Of a stretch of DNA of 64,000 nt, positions 1 through 13,766 are shown piece by piece (positions within the stretch are counted from its first letter, which is position 1; every line of letters begins with the position of its first letter). The position numbers and the translations under genes were made by a program. The stretch is taken from contig NW_026605808.1 in the NCBI RefSeq assembly GCF_945859685.1, positions 1-64,000 of the forward strand, in the 5' to 3' direction. The notes beneath the pieces are model-generated. The model was not told the origin of the DNA. It ran no database searches and saw only the letters and a program-made list of their open reading frames with translations. Source of the stretch: Eupeodes corollae. Its lineage: Eukaryota; Arthropoda; Insecta; Diptera; Syrphidae.

Positions 1-1240
1 ATTAGGAGTATCTTTTTCTAGTACATGTCAAGTATCTATTTTGAAGTCTTGATCGATTTTGGGGGGTTGGGAAGGATTAGGTGATGGTTTTGGGTGTGAT
101 TTGATTTTCGTCTAGAACATCAAAAAATCCTTCAGGATGCTCCAAAATGAATCATCTATATCTATAATGATAGATCTTGATTAGGAGTATCTTTTTCTAG
201 TACATGTCAAGTATCTATTTTGAAGTCTTGATCGATTTTGGGGGGTTGGGAAGGATCAGGTGATGGTTTTGGGTGTGATTTGATTTTCGTCTAGAACATC
301 AAAAATCCTTCAGGATGCTCCAAAATGACTCATCTATATCTATAATGATAGATCTTGATTAGGAGTATCTTTTTCTAGTACATGTCAAGTATCTATTTTG
401 AAGTCTTGATCGATTTTGGGGGTTGGGAAGGATCAGGTGATATTTTTGGGTGTGATTTGATTTTCGTCTAGAACATCAAAAATCCTTCAGGATGCTCCAA
501 AATGACTCATCTATATCTATAATGATAGATCTTGATTAGGAGTATCTTTTTCTAGTACATGTCAAGTATCTATTTTGAAGTCTTGATCGATTTTGGGGGT
601 TGGGAAGGATCAGGTGTTTTTTTTGGGTGTGATTTGATTTTCGTCTAGAACATCAAAAATCCTTCAGGATGCTCCAAAATGACTCATCTATATCTATAAT
701 GATAGATCTTGATTAGGAGTATCTTTTTCTAGTACATGTCAAGTATCTATTTTGAAGTCTTGATCGATTTTGGGGGTTGGGAAGGATCAGGTGGTGGTTT
801 TGGGTGTGATTTGATTTTCGTCTAGAACATCAAAAATCCTTCAGGATGCTCCAAAATGACTCATCTATATCTATAATGATAGATCTTGATTAGGAGTATC
901 TTTTTCTAGTACATGTCAAGTATCTATTTTGAAGTCTTGATCGATTTTGGGGGTTGGGAAGGATCAGGTGATGGTTTTGGGTGTGATTTGATTTTCGTCT
1001 AGAACATCAAAAATCCTTCAGGATGCTCCAAAATGACTCATCTATATCTATAATGATAGATCTTGATTAGGAGTATCTTTTTCTAGCACATGTCAAGTAT
1101 CTATTTTGAAGTCTTGATCGATTTTGGGGTTGGGAAGGATCAGGTGATGGTTTTGGGTGTGATTTGATTTTCGTCTAGAACATCAAAAATCCTTCAGGAT
1201 GCTCCAAAATGACTCATCTATATCTATAATGATAGATTTT
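1..1240 (+). repeat. Variable left-edge segment of the array
   Basis: Seven units carry more private changes than the average. The first is 179 bp long (six Gs instead of five, six As instead of five) and the second also has six Gs. Units 3, 4 and 5 have three different changes in the same small stretch, monomer positions 82-87, normally GATGGT: GATATT near 439, GTTTTT near 615 and GGTGGT near 793. Another unit loses one G at about 1,126, and near 1,233 the junction reads GATTTTGAGTAGG. Elsewhere this stretch almost never varies. Confidence 0.8.
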
Positions 1241-1390
1241 GAGTAGGAGTATCTTTTTCTAGTACATGTCAAGTATCTATTTTGAAGTCTTGATCGATTT
1301 TGGGGGTTGGGAAGGATCAGGTGATGGTTTTGGGTGTGATTTGATTTTCGTCTAGAACATCAAAAATCCTTCAGGATGCTCCAAAATGAC

Positions 1391-2470
1391 TCATCTGTAT
1401 CTATAATGATAGATCTTGATTAGGAGTATCTTTTTCTAGTACATGTCAAGTATCTATTTTGAAGTCTTGATCGATTTTGGGGGTTGGGAAGGATCAGGTG
1501 ATGGTTTTGGGTGTGATTTGATTTTCGTCTAGAACATCAAAAATCCTTCAGGATGCTCCAAAATGACTCATCTATATCTATAATGATAGATCTTGATTAG
1601 GAGTATCTTTTTCTAGTACATGCCAAGTATCTATTTTGAAGTCTTGATCGATTTTGGGGGTTGGGAAGGATCAGGTGATGGTTTTGGGTGTGATTTGATT
1701 TTCGTCTAGAACATCAAAAATCCTTCAGGATGCTCCAAAATGACTCATCTATATATATAATGATAGATCTTGATTAGGAGTATCTTTTTCTAGTACATGT
1801 CAAGTATCTATTTTGAAGTCTTGATCGATTTTGGGGGTTGGGAAGGATCAGGTGATGGTTTTGGGTGTGATTTGATTTTCGTCTAGAACATCAAAAATCC
1901 TTCAGGATGCTCCAAAATGACTCATCTATATCTATAATGATAGATCTTGATTAGGAGTATCTTTTTCTAGTACATGTCAAGTATCTATTTTGAAGTCTTG
2001 ATCGATTTTGGGGGTTGGGAAGGATCAGGTGATGGTTTTGGGTGTGATTTGATTTTCGTCTAGAACATCAAAAATCCTTCAGGATGCTCCAAAATGACTC
2101 ATCTGTATCTATAATGATAGATCTTGATTAGGAGTATCTTTTTCTAGTACATGTCAAGTATCTATTTTGAAGTCTTGATCGATTTTGGGGGTTGGGAAGG
2201 ATCAGGTGATGGTTTTGGGTGTGATTTGATTTTCGTCTAGAACATCAAAAATCCTTCAGGATGCTCCAAAATGACTCATCTATATCTATAATGATAGATC
2301 TTGATTAGGAGTATCTTTTTCTAGTACATGTCAAGTATCTATTTTGAAGTCTTGATCGATTTTGGGGGTTGGGAAGGATCAGGTGATGGTTTTGGGTGTG
2401 ATTTGATTTTCGTCTAGAACATCAAAAATCCTTCAGGATGCTCCAAAATGACTCATCTATATATATAATG
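1391..2470 (+). repeat. Higher-order repeat, 4-mer (708 bp), two copies
   Basis: Two rare variants recur exactly 708 bp (4 x 177) apart. TCATCTGTAT occurs at 1,391 and 2,099, and ATATATATAA (C160 to A) at 1,751 and 2,459. Within this stretch each variant is found only in these pairs, which shows that a block of four units was duplicated. The exact ends of the duplication cannot be placed because the flanking units equal the consensus. A T-to-C change near 1,623 is not shared, so it arose after the duplication or lies outside it. Confidence 0.8.
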
Positions 2471-4439
2471 ATAGATCTTGATTAGGAGTATCTTTTTCTA
2501 GTACATGTCAAGTATCTATTTTGAAGTCTTGATCGATTTTGGGGGTTGGGAAGGATCAGGTGATGGTTTTGGGTGTGATTTGATTTTCGTCTAGAACATC
2601 AAAAATCCTTCAGGATGCTCCAAAATGACTCATCTATATCTATAATGATAGATCTTGATTAGGAGTATCTTTTTCTAGTACATGTCAAGTATCTATTTTG
2701 AAGTCTTGATCGATTTTGGGGGTTGGGAAGGATCAGGTGATGGTTTTGGGTGTGATTTGATTTTCGTCTAGAACATCAAAAATCCTTCAGGATGCTCCAA
2801 AATGACTCATCTATATCTATAATGATAGATCTTGATTAGGAGTATCTTTTTCTAGTACATTTCAAGTATCTATTTTGAAGTCTTGATCGATTTTGGGGGT
2901 TGGGAAGGATCAGGTGATGGTTTTGGGTGTGATTTGATTTTCGTCTAGAACATCAAAAATCCTTCAGGATGCTCCAAAATGACTCATCTATATCTATAAT
3001 GATAGATCTTGATTAGGAGTATCTTTTTCTAGTACATGTCAAGTATCTATTTTGAAGTCTTGATCGATTTTGGGGGTTGGGAAGGATCAGGTGATGGTTT
3101 TGGGTGTGATTTGATTTTCGTCTAGAACATCAAAAATCCTTCAGGATGCTCCAAAATGACTCATCTATATCTATAATGATAGATCTTGATTAGGAGTATC
3201 TTTTTCTAGTACATGTCAAGTATCTATTTTGAAGTCTTGATCGATTTTGGGGGTTGGGAAGGATCAGGTGATGGTTTTGGGTGTGATTTGATTTTCGTCT
3301 AGAACATCAAAAATCCTTCAGGATGCTCCAAAATGACTCATCTATATCTATAATGATAGATCTTGATTAGGAGTATCTTTTTCTAGTACATGTCAAGTAT
3401 CTATTTTGAAGTCTTGATCGATTTTGGGGGTTGGGAAGGATCAGGTGATGGTTTTGGGTGTGATTTGATTTTCGTCTAGAACATCAAAAATCCTTCAGGA
3501 TGCTCCAAAATGACTCATCTATATCTATAATGATAGATCTTGATTAGGAGTATCTTTTTCTAGTACATGTCAAGTATCTATTTTGAAGTCTTGATCGATT
3601 TTGGGGGTTGGGAAGGACCAGGTGATGGTTTTGGGTGTGATTTGATTTTCGTCTAGAACATCAAAAATCCTTCAGGATGCTCCAAAATGACTCATCTATA
3701 TCTATAATGATAGATCTTGATTAGGAGTATCTTTTTCTAGTACATGTCAAGTATCTATTTTGAAGTCTTGATCGATTTTGGGGGTTGGGAAGGATCAGGT
3801 GATGGTTTTGGGTGTGATTTGATTTTCGTCTAGAACATCAAAAATCCTTCAGGATGCTCCAAAATGACTCATCTATATCTATAATGATAGATATTGATTA
3901 GGAGTATCTTTTTCTAGTACATGTCAAGTATCTATTTTGAAGTCTTGATCGATTTTGGGGGTTGGGAAGGATCAGGTGATGGTTTTGGGTGTGATTTGAT
4001 TTTCGTCTAGAACATCAAAAATCCTTCAGGATGCTCCAAAATGACTCATCTATATCTATAATGATAGATCTTGATTAGGAGTATCTTTTTCTAGTACATG
4101 TCAAGTATCTATTTTGAAGTCTTGATCGATTTTGGGGGTTGGGAAGGATCAGGTGATGGTTTTGGGTGTGATTTGATTTTCGTCTAGAACATCAAAAATC
4201 CTTCAGGATGCTCCAAAATGACTCATCTATATCTATAATGATAGATCTTGATTAGGAGTATCTTTTTCTAGTACATGTCAAGTATCTATTTTGAAGTCTT
4301 GATCGATTTTGGGGGTTGGGAAGGATCAGGTGATGGTTTTGGGTGTGATTTGATTTTCGTCTAGAACATCAAAAATCCTTCAGGATGCTCCAAAATGACT
4401 CATCTATATCTATAATGATAGATCTTGATTAGGAGTATC

Positions 4440-7280
4440 TTTTTCTAGTACAATGTCAAGTATCTATTTTTAAGTCTTGATCGATTTTGGGGGTTGGGAA
4501 GGATCAGGTGATGGTTTTGGGTGTGATTTGATTTTCGTCTAGAACATCAAAAATCCTTCAGGATGCTCCAAAATGACTCATCTATATCTATAATGATAGA
4601 TCTTGATTAGGAGTATCTTTTTCTAGTACATGTCAAGTATCTATTTTGAAGTCTTGATCGATTTTGGGGGTTGGGAAGGATCAGGTGATGGTTTTGGGTG
4701 TGATTTGATTTTCGTCTAGAACATCAAAAATCCTTCAGGATGCTCCAAAATGACTCATCTATATCTATAATGATAGATCTTGATTAGGAGTATCTTTTTC
4801 TAGTACATGTCAAGTATCTATTTTGAAGTCTTGATTGATTTTGGGGGTTGGGAAGGATCAGGTGATGGTTTTGGGTGTGATTTGATTTTCGTCTAGAACA
4901 TCAAAAATCCTTCAGGATGCTCCAAAATGACTCATCTATATCTATAATGATAGATCTTGATTAGGAGTATCTTTTTCTAGTACATGTCAAGTATCTATTT
5001 TGAAGTCTTGATCGATTTTGGGGGTTGGGAAGGATCAAGTGATGGTTTTGGGTGTGATTTGATTTTCGTCTAGAACATCAAAAATCCTGCAGGATGCTCC
5101 AAAATGACTCATCTATATCTATAATGATAGATCTTGATTAGGAGTATCTTTTTCTAGTACATGTCAAGTATCTATTTTGAAGTCTTGATAGATTTTGGGG
5201 GTTGGGAAGGATCAGGTGATGGTTTTGGGTGTGATTTGATTTTCGTCTAGAACATCAAAAATCCTTCAGGATGCTCCAAAATGACTCATCTATATCTATA
5301 ATGATAGATCTTGATTAGGAGTATCTTTTTCTAGTACATGTCAAGTATCTATTTTGAAGTCTTGATCGATTTTGGGGTTTGGGAAGGATCAGGTGATGGT
5401 TTTGGGTGTGATTTGATTTTCGTCTAGAACATCAAAAATCCTTCAGGATGCTCCAAAATGACTCATCTATATCTATAATGATAGATCTTGATTAGGAGTA
5501 TCTTTTTCTAGTACATGTCAAGTATCTATTTTGAAGTCTTGATCGATTTTGGGGGTTGGGAAGGATCAGGTGATGGTTTTGGGTTTGATTTGATTTTCGT
5601 CTAGAACATCAAAAATCCTTCAGGATGCTCCAAAATGACTCATCTATATCTATAATGATAGATCTTGATTAGGAGTATCTTTTTCTAGTACATGGTCAAG
5701 TATCTATTTTGAAGTCTTGATCGATTTTGGGGGTTGGGAAGGATCAGGTGATGGTTTTGGGTGTGATTTGATTTTCGTCTAGAACATCAAAAATCCTTCA
5801 GGATGCTCCAAAATGACTCATCTATATCTATAATGATAGATCTTGATTAGGAGTATCTTTTTCTAGTACATGTCAAGTATCTATTTTTAAGTCTTGATCG
5901 ATTTTGGGGGTTGGGAAGGATCAGGTGATGGTTTTGGGTGTGATTTGATTTTCGTCTAGAACATCAAAAATCCTTCAGGATGCTCCAAAATGACTCATCT
6001 ATATCTATAATGATAGATCTTGATTAGGAGTATCTTTTTCTAGTACATGTCAAGTATCTATTTTGAAGTCTTGATCGATTTTGGGGGTTGGGAAGGATCA
6101 GGTGATGGTTTTGGGTGTGATTTTGATTTTCGTCTAGAACATCAAAAATCCTTCAGGATGCTCCAAAATGACTCATCTATATCTATAATGATAGATCTTG
6201 ATTAGGAGTATCTTTTTCTAGTACATGTCAAGTATCTATTTTGAAGTCTTGATTGATTTTGGGGGTTGGGAAGGATCAGGTGATGGTTTTGGGGTGTGAT
6301 TTGATTTTCGTCTAGAACATCAAAAATCCTTCAGGATGCTCCAAAATGACTCATCTATATCTATAATGATAGATCTTGATTAGAGTATCTTTTTCTAGTA
6401 CATGTCAAGTATCTATTTTGAAGTCTTGATCGATTTTGGGGGTTGGGAAGGATCAAGTGATGGTTTTGGGTGTGATTTGATTTTCGTCTAGAACATCAAA
6501 AAATCCTGCAGGATGCTCCAAAATGACTCATCTATATCTATAATGATAGATCTTGATTAGGAGTATCTTTTTCTAGTACATGTCAAGTATCTATTTTGAA
6601 GTCTTGATAGATTTTGGGGGTTGGGAAGGATCAGGTGATGGTTTTGGGTGTGATTTGATTTTCGTCTAGAACATCAAAAATCCTTCAGGATGCTCCAAAA
6701 TGACTCATCTATATCTATAATGATAGATCTTGATTAGGAGTATCTTTTTCTAGTACATGTCAAGTATCTATTTTGAAGTCTTGATCGATTTTGGGGTTTG
6801 GGAAGGATCAGGTGATGGTTTTGGGTGTGATTTGATTTTCGTCTAGAACATCAAAAATCCTTCAGGATGCTCCAAAATGACTCATCTATATCTATAATGA
6901 TAGATCTTGATTAGGAGTATCTTTTTCTAGTACATGTCAAGTATCTATTTTGAAGTCTTGATCGATTTTGGGGGGTTGGGAAGGATCAGGTGATGGTTTT
7001 GGGTTTGATTTGATTTTCGTCTAGAAACATCAAAAATCCTTCAGGATGCTCCAAAATGACTCATCTATATCTATAATGATAGATCTTGATTAGGAGTATC
7101 TTTTTCTAGTACATGTCAAGTATCTATTTTGAAGTCTTGATCGATTTTGGGGGTTGGGAAGGATCAGGTGATGGTTTTGGGTGTGATTTGATTTTTCGTC
7201 TAGAACATCAAAAATCCTTCAGGATGCTCCAAAATGACTCATCTATATCTATAATGATAGATCTTGATTAGGAGTATCTT
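4440..7280 (+). repeat. Higher-order repeat, 8-mer (about 1,416 bp), two tandem copies
   Basis: Seven private variants recur in the same order at offsets of 1,417-1,420 bp, which is 8 x 177 plus a few inserted bases. They are CTATTTTTAAG at 4,464 and 5,881; TTGATTGAT at 4,831 and 6,249; ATCAAGTG at about 5,033 and 6,451; CCTGCAGG at 5,086 and 6,505; TTGATAGATTTT at about 5,185 and 6,604; GGGGTTTGG at 5,374 and 6,793; and GGGTTTGATT at 5,581 and 7,001. The second copy has gained several single bases in homopolymers (near 6,120, 6,290, 6,490, 6,970 and 7,024) and lost one near 6,384. Some of these may be consensus errors. Confidence 0.92.
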
Positions 7281-8685
7281 TTTCTAGTACATGTCAAGTA
7301 TCTATTTTGAAGTCTTGATCGATTTTGGGGGTTGGGAAGGATCAGGTGATGGTTTTGGGTGTGATTTGATTTTCGTCTAGAACATCAAAAATCCTTCAGG
7401 ATGCTCCAAAATGACTCATCTATATCTATAATGATAGATCTTGATTAGGAGTATCTTTTTCTAGTACATGTCAAGTATCTATTTTGAAGTCTTGATCGAT
7501 TTTGGGGGTTGGGAAGGATCAGGTGATGGTTTTGGGTGTGATTTGATTTTCGTCTAGAACATCAAAAATCCTTCAGGATGCTCCAAAATGACTCATCTAT
7601 ATCTATAATGATAGATCTTGATTAGGAGTATCTTTTTCTAGTACATGTCAAGTATCTATTTTGAAGTCTTGATCGATTTTGGGGGTTGGGAAGGATCAGG
7701 TGATGGTTTTGGGTGTGATTTGATTTTCGTCTAGAACATCAAAAATCCTTCAGGATGCTCCAAATATGACTCATCTATATCTATAATGATAGATCTTGAT
7801 TAGGAGTATCTTTTTCTAGTACATGTCAAGTATCTATTTTGAAGTCTTGATCGATTTTGGGGGTTGGGAAGGATCAGGTGATGGTTTTGGGTGTGATTTG
7901 ATTTTCGTCTAGAACATCAAAAATCCTTCAGGATGCTCCAAAATGACTCATCTATATCTATAATGATAGATCTTGATTAGGAGTATCTTTTTCTAGTACA
8001 TGTCAAGTATCTATTTTGAAGTCTTGATCGATTTTGGGGGTTGGGAAGGATCAGGTGATGGTTTTGGGTTTGATTTTGATTTTCGTCTAGAACATCAAAA
8101 ATCCTTCAGGATGCTCCAAAATGACTCATCTATATCTATAATGATAGATCTTGATTAGGAGTATCTTTTTCTAGTACATGTCAAGTATCTATTTTGAAGT
8201 CTTGATCGATTTTGGGGGTTGGGAAGGATCAGGTGATGGTTTTGGGTGTGATTTGATTTTCGTCTAGAACATCAAAAATCCTTCAGGATGCTCCAAAATG
8301 ACTCATCTATATCTATAATGATAGATCTTGATTAGGAGTATCTTTTTTCTAGTACATGTCAAGTATCTATTTTGAAGTCTTGATCGATTTTGGGGGTTGG
8401 GAAGGATCAGGTGATGGTTTTGGGTGTGATTTGATTTTCGTCTAGAACATCAAAAATCCTTCAGGATGCTCCAAAATGACTCATCTATATCTATAATGAT
8501 AGATCTTGATTAGGAGTATCTTTTTCTAGTACATGTCAAGTATCTATTTTGAAGTCTTGATCGATTTTGGGGGCTGGGAAGGATCAGGTGATGGTTTTGG
8601 GTGTGATTTGATTTTCGTCTAGAACATCAAAAATCCTTCAGGATGCTCCAAAATGACTCATCTATATCTATAATGATAGATCTTG

Positions 8686-8856
8686 ATTAGGAGTATCTTT
8701 TTCTAGTACATGTCAAGTATCTATTTTGAAGTCTTGATCGATTTTGGGGGTTGGGAAGGATCAGGTGATGGTTTTGGGTGTGATTTGATTTTGAACATAA
8801 AAAATCCTTCAGGATGCTCCAAAATGACTCATCTATATCTATAATGATAGATCTTG
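8686..8856 (+). repeat. 171-bp unit lacking CGTCTA
   Basis: This unit reads GATTTTGAACATAAAAAATC. It has lost the 6 bp CGTCTA (monomer 108-113), and with it the TCTAGA site and one of the two CpGs. It also has C120 changed to A. It is the only unit of this kind that I saw. Confidence 0.85.
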
Positions 8857-10128
8857 ATTAGGAGTATCTTTTTCTAGTACATGTCAAGTATCTATTTTGA
8901 AGTCTTGATCGATTTTGGGGGTTGGGAAGGATCAGGTGATGGTTTTGGGTGTGATTTGATTTTCGTCTAGAACATCAAAAATCCTTCAGGATGCTCCAAA
9001 ATGACTCATCTATATCTATAATGATAGATCTTGATTAGGAGTATCTTTTTCTAGTACATGTCAAGTATCTATTTTGAAGTCTTGATCGATTTTGGGGGTT
9101 GGGAAGGATCAGGTGATGGTTTTGGGTGTGATTTGATTTTCGTCTAGAACATCAAAAATCCTTCAGGATGCTCCAAAATGACTCATCTATATCTATAATG
9201 ATAGATCTTGATTAGGAGTATCTTTTTCTAGTACATGTCAAGTATCTATTTTGAAGTCTTGATCGATTTTGGGGGTTGGGAAGGATCAGGTGATGGTTTT
9301 GGGTGTGATTTGATTTTCGTCTAGAACATCAAAAATCCTTCAGGATGCTCCAAAATGACTCATCTATATCTATAATGATAGATCTTGATTAGGAGTATCT
9401 TTTTCTAGTATGTCAAGTATCTATTTTGAAGTCTTGATCGATTTTGGGGGTTGGGAAGGATCAGGTGATCGTTTTGGGTGTGATTTGATTTTCGTCTAGA
9501 ACATCAAAAATCCTTCAGGATGCTCCAAAATCACTCATCTATATCTATAATGATAGATCTTGATTAGGAGTATCTTTTTCTAGTACATGTCAAGTATCTA
9601 TTTTGAAGTCTTGATCGATTTTGGGGGTTGGGAAGGATCAGGTGATGGTTTTGGGTGTGATTTGATTTTCGTCTAGAACATCAAAAATCCTTCAGGATGC
9701 TCCAAAATGACTCATCTATATCTATAATGATAGATCTTGATTAGGAGTATCTTTTTCTAGTACATGTCAAGTATCTATTTTGAAGTCTTGATCGATTTTG
9801 GGGGTTGGGAAGGATCAGGTGATGGTTTTGGGTGTGATTTGATTTTCGTCTAGAACATCAAAAATCCTTCAGGATGCTCCAAAATGACTCATCTATATCT
9901 ATAATGATAGATCTTGATTAGGAGTATCTTTTTCTAGTACATGTCAAGTATCTATTTTGAAGTCTTGATCGATTTTGGGGGTTGGGAAGGATCAGGTGAT
10001 GGTTTTGGGTGTGATTTGATTTTCGTCTAGAACATCAAAAATCCTTCAGGATGCTCCAAAATGACTCATCTATATCTATAACGATAGATCTTGATTAGGA
10101 GTATCTTTTTCTAGTACATGTCAAGTAT

Positions 10129-11228
10129 CTATTTTTAAGTCTTGATCGATTTTGGGGGTTGGGAAGGATCAGGTGATGGTTTTGGGTGTGATTTGATTTT
10201 CGTCTAGAACATCAAAAATCCTTCAGGATGCTCCAAAATGACTCATCTATATCTATAATGATAGATCTTGATTAGGAGTATCTTTTTCTAGTACATGTCA
10301 AGTATCTATTTTGAAGTCTTGATCGATTTTGGGGGTTGGGAAGGATCAGGTGATGGTTTTGGGTGTGATTTGATTTTCGTCTAGAACATCAAAAATCCTT
10401 CAGGATGCTCCAAAATGACTCATCTATATCTATAATGATAGATCTTGATTAGGAGTATCTTTTTCTAGTACATGTCAAGTATCTATTTTGAAGTCTTGAT
10501 CGATTTTGGGGGTTGGGAAGGATCAGGTGATGGTTTTGGGTGTGATTTGATTTTCGTCTAGAACATCAAAAATCCTTCAGGATGCTCCAAAATGACTCAT
10601 CTATATCTATAATGATAGATCTTGATTAGGAGTATCTTTTTCTAGTACATGTCAAGTATCTATTTTGAAGTCTTGATCGATTTTGGGGGTTGGGAAGGAT
10701 CAGGTGATGGTTTTGGGTGTGATTTGATTTTCGTCTAGAACATCAAAAATCCTGCAGGATGCTCCAAAATGACTCATCTATATCTATAATGATAGATCTT
10801 GATTAGGAGTATCTTTTTCTAGTACATGTCAAGTATCTATTTTGAAGTCTTGATCGATTTTGGGGGTTGGGAAGGATCAGGTGATGGTTTTGGGTGTGAT
10901 TTGATTTTCGTCTAGAACATCAAAAATCCTTCAGGATGCTCCAAAATGACTCATCTATATCTATAATGATAGATCTTGATTAGGAGTATCTTTTTCTAGT
11001 ACATGTCAAGTATCTATTTTGAAGTCTTGATCGATTTTGGGGGTTGGGAAGGATCAGGTGATGGTTTTGGGTGTGATTTGATTTTCGTCTAGAACATCAA
11101 AAATCCTTCAGGATGCTCCAAAATGACTCATCTATATCTATAATGATAGATCTTGATTAGGAGTATCTTTTTCTAGTACATGTCAAGTATCTATTTTGAA
11201 GTCTTGATCGATTTTGGGGTTTGGGAAG
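10129..11228 (+). repeat. Decayed third copy of the 4.4-7.3 kb 8-mer
   Basis: CTATTTTTAAG at 10,129 and CCTGCAGG at 10,751 lie 622 bp apart, exactly as at 4,464 and 5,086. GGGGTTTGG follows at 11,218, one unit later than in the 8-mer block. The other four markers of that block are missing. This is best read as a related block that has since been partly converted to consensus and has gained a unit. Three shared variants leave some room for coincidence. Confidence 0.55.
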
Positions 11229-12571
11229 GATCAGGTGATGGTTTTGGGTGTGATTTGATTTTCGTCTAGAACATCAAAAATCCTTCAGGATGCTCCAAAA
11301 TGACTCATCTATATCTATAATGATAGATCTTGATTAGGAGTATCTTTTTCTAGTACATGTCAAGTATCTATTTTGAAGTCTTGATCGATTTTGGGGGTTG
11401 GGAAGGATCAGGTGATGGTTTTGGGTGTGATTTGATTTTCGTCTAGAACATCAAAAATCCTTCAGGATGCTCCAAAATGACTCATCTATATCTATAATGA
11501 TAGATCTTGATTAGGAGTATCTTTTTCTAGTACATGTCAAGTATCTATTTTGAAGTCTTGATCGATTTTGGGGGTTGGGAAGGATCAGGTGATGGTTTTG
11601 GGTGTGATTTGATTTTCGTCTAGAACATCAAAAATCCTTCAGGATGCTCCAAAATGACTCATCTATATCTATAATGATAGATCTTGATTAGGAGTATCTT
11701 TTTCTAGTACATGTCAAGTATCTATTTTGAAGTCTTGATCGATTTTGGGGGTTGGGAAGGATCAGGTGATGGTTTTGGGTGTGATTTGATTTTCGTCTAG
11801 AACATCAAAAATCCTTCAGGATGCTCCAAAATGACTCATCTATATCTATAATGATAGATCTTGATTAGGAGTATCTTTTTCTAGTACATGTCAAGTATCT
11901 ATTTTGAAGTCTTGATCGATTTTGGGGGTTGGGAAGGATCAGGTGATGGTTTTGGGTGTGATTTGATTTTCGTCTAGAACATCAAAAATCCTTCAGGATG
12001 CTCCAAAATGACTCATCTATATCTATAATGATAGATCTTGATTAGGAGTATCTTTTTCTAGTACATGTCAAGTATCTATTTTGAAGTCTTGATCGATTTT
12101 GGGGGTTGGGAAGGATCAGGTGATGGTTTTGGGTGTGATTTGATTTTCGTCTAGAACATCAAAAATCCTTCAGGATGCTCCAAAATGACTCATCTATATC
12201 TATAATGATAGATCTTGATTAGGAGTATCTTTTTCTAGTACATGTCAAGTATCTATTTTGAAGTCTTGATCGATTTTGGGGGTTGGGAAGGATCAGGTGA
12301 TGGTTTTGGGTGTGATTTGATTTTCGTCTAGAACATCAAAAATCCTTCAGGATGCTCCAAAATGACTCATCTATATCTATAATGATAGATCTTGATTAGG
12401 AGTATCTTTTTCTAGTACATGTCAAGTATCTATTTTGAAGTCTTGATCGATTTTGGGGGTTGGGAAGGATCAGGTGATGGTTTTGGGTGTGATTTGATTT
12501 TCGTCTAGAACATCAAAAATCCTTCAGGATGCTCCAAAATGACTCATCTATATCTATAATGATAGATCTTG

Positions 12572-12726
12572 ATTAGGAGTATCTTTTTCTAGAAGTCTTG
12601 ATCGATTTTGGGGGTTGGGAAGGATCAGGTGATGGTTTTGGGTGTGATTTGATTTTCGTCTAGAACATCAAAAATCCTTCAGGATGCTCCAAAATGACTC
12701 ATCTATATCTATAATGATAGATCTTG
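12572..12726 (+). repeat. Truncated unit, 155 bp (22-bp deletion), first copy
   Basis: TCTAG is joined directly to AAGTCTTG, removing monomer positions 22-43, with only a single G of microhomology at the junction. The next unit carries GATTTTAGGGG (near 12,781). The same pair occurs 1,040 bp downstream, so this truncation marks a higher-order repeat. Confidence 0.93.
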
Positions 12727-13611
12727 ATTAGGAGTATCTTTTTCTAGTACATGTCAAGTATCTATTTTGAAGTCTTGATCGATTTTAGGGGTTGGGAAGG
12801 ATCAGGTGATGGTTTTGGGTGTGATTTGATTTTCGTCTAGAACATCAAAAATCCTTCAGGATGCTCCAAAATGACTCATCTATATCTATAATGATAGATC
12901 TTGATTAGGAGTATCTTTTTCTAGTACATGTCAAGTATCTATTTTGAAGTCTTGATCGATTTTGGGGGTTGGGAAGGATCAGGTGATGGTTTTGGGTGTG
13001 ATTTTATTTTCGTCTAGAACATCAAAAATCCTTCAGGATGCTCCAAAATGACTCATCTATATCTATAATGATAGATCTTGATTAGGAGTATCTTTTTCTA
13101 GTACATGTCAAGTATCTATTTTGAAGTCTTGATCGATTTTGGGGGTTGGGAAGCATCAGGTGATGGTTTTGGGTGTGATTTGATTTTCGTCTAGAACATC
13201 AAAAATCCTTCAGGATGCTCCAAAATGACTCATCTATATCTATAATGATAGATCTTGATTAGGAGTATCTTTTTCTAGTACATGTCAAGTATCTATTTTG
13301 AAGTCTTGATCGATTTTGGGGGTTGGGAAGGATCAGGTGATGGTTTTGGGTGTGATTTGATTTTCGTCTAGAACATCAAAAATCCTTCAGGATGCTCCAA
13401 AATGACTCATCTATATCTATAATGATAGATCTTGATTAGGAGTATCTTTTTCTAGTACATGTCAAGTATCTATTTTGAAGTCTTGATCGATTTTGGGGGT
13501 TGGGAAGGATCAGGTGATGGTTTTAGGTGTGATTTGATTTTCGTCTAGAACATCAAAAATCCTTCAGGATGCTCCAAAATGACTCATCTATATCTATAAT
13601 GATAGATCTTG

Positions 13612-13766
13612 ATTAGGAGTATCTTTTTCTAGAAGTCTTGATCGATTTTGGGGGTTGGGAAGGATCAGGTGATGGTTTTGGGTGTGATTTGATTTTCGTC
13701 TAGAACATCAAAAATCCTTCAGGATGCTCCAAAATGACTCATCTATATCTATAATGATAGATCTTG
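13612..13766 (+). repeat. Truncated unit, 155 bp (22-bp deletion), second copy
   Basis: The junction is identical to that of the unit at 12,572, and again the following unit has GATTTTAGGGG (near 13,821). A deletion with one base of microhomology is unlikely to have happened twice at the same base, so the two are copies of one event. Confidence 0.93.
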
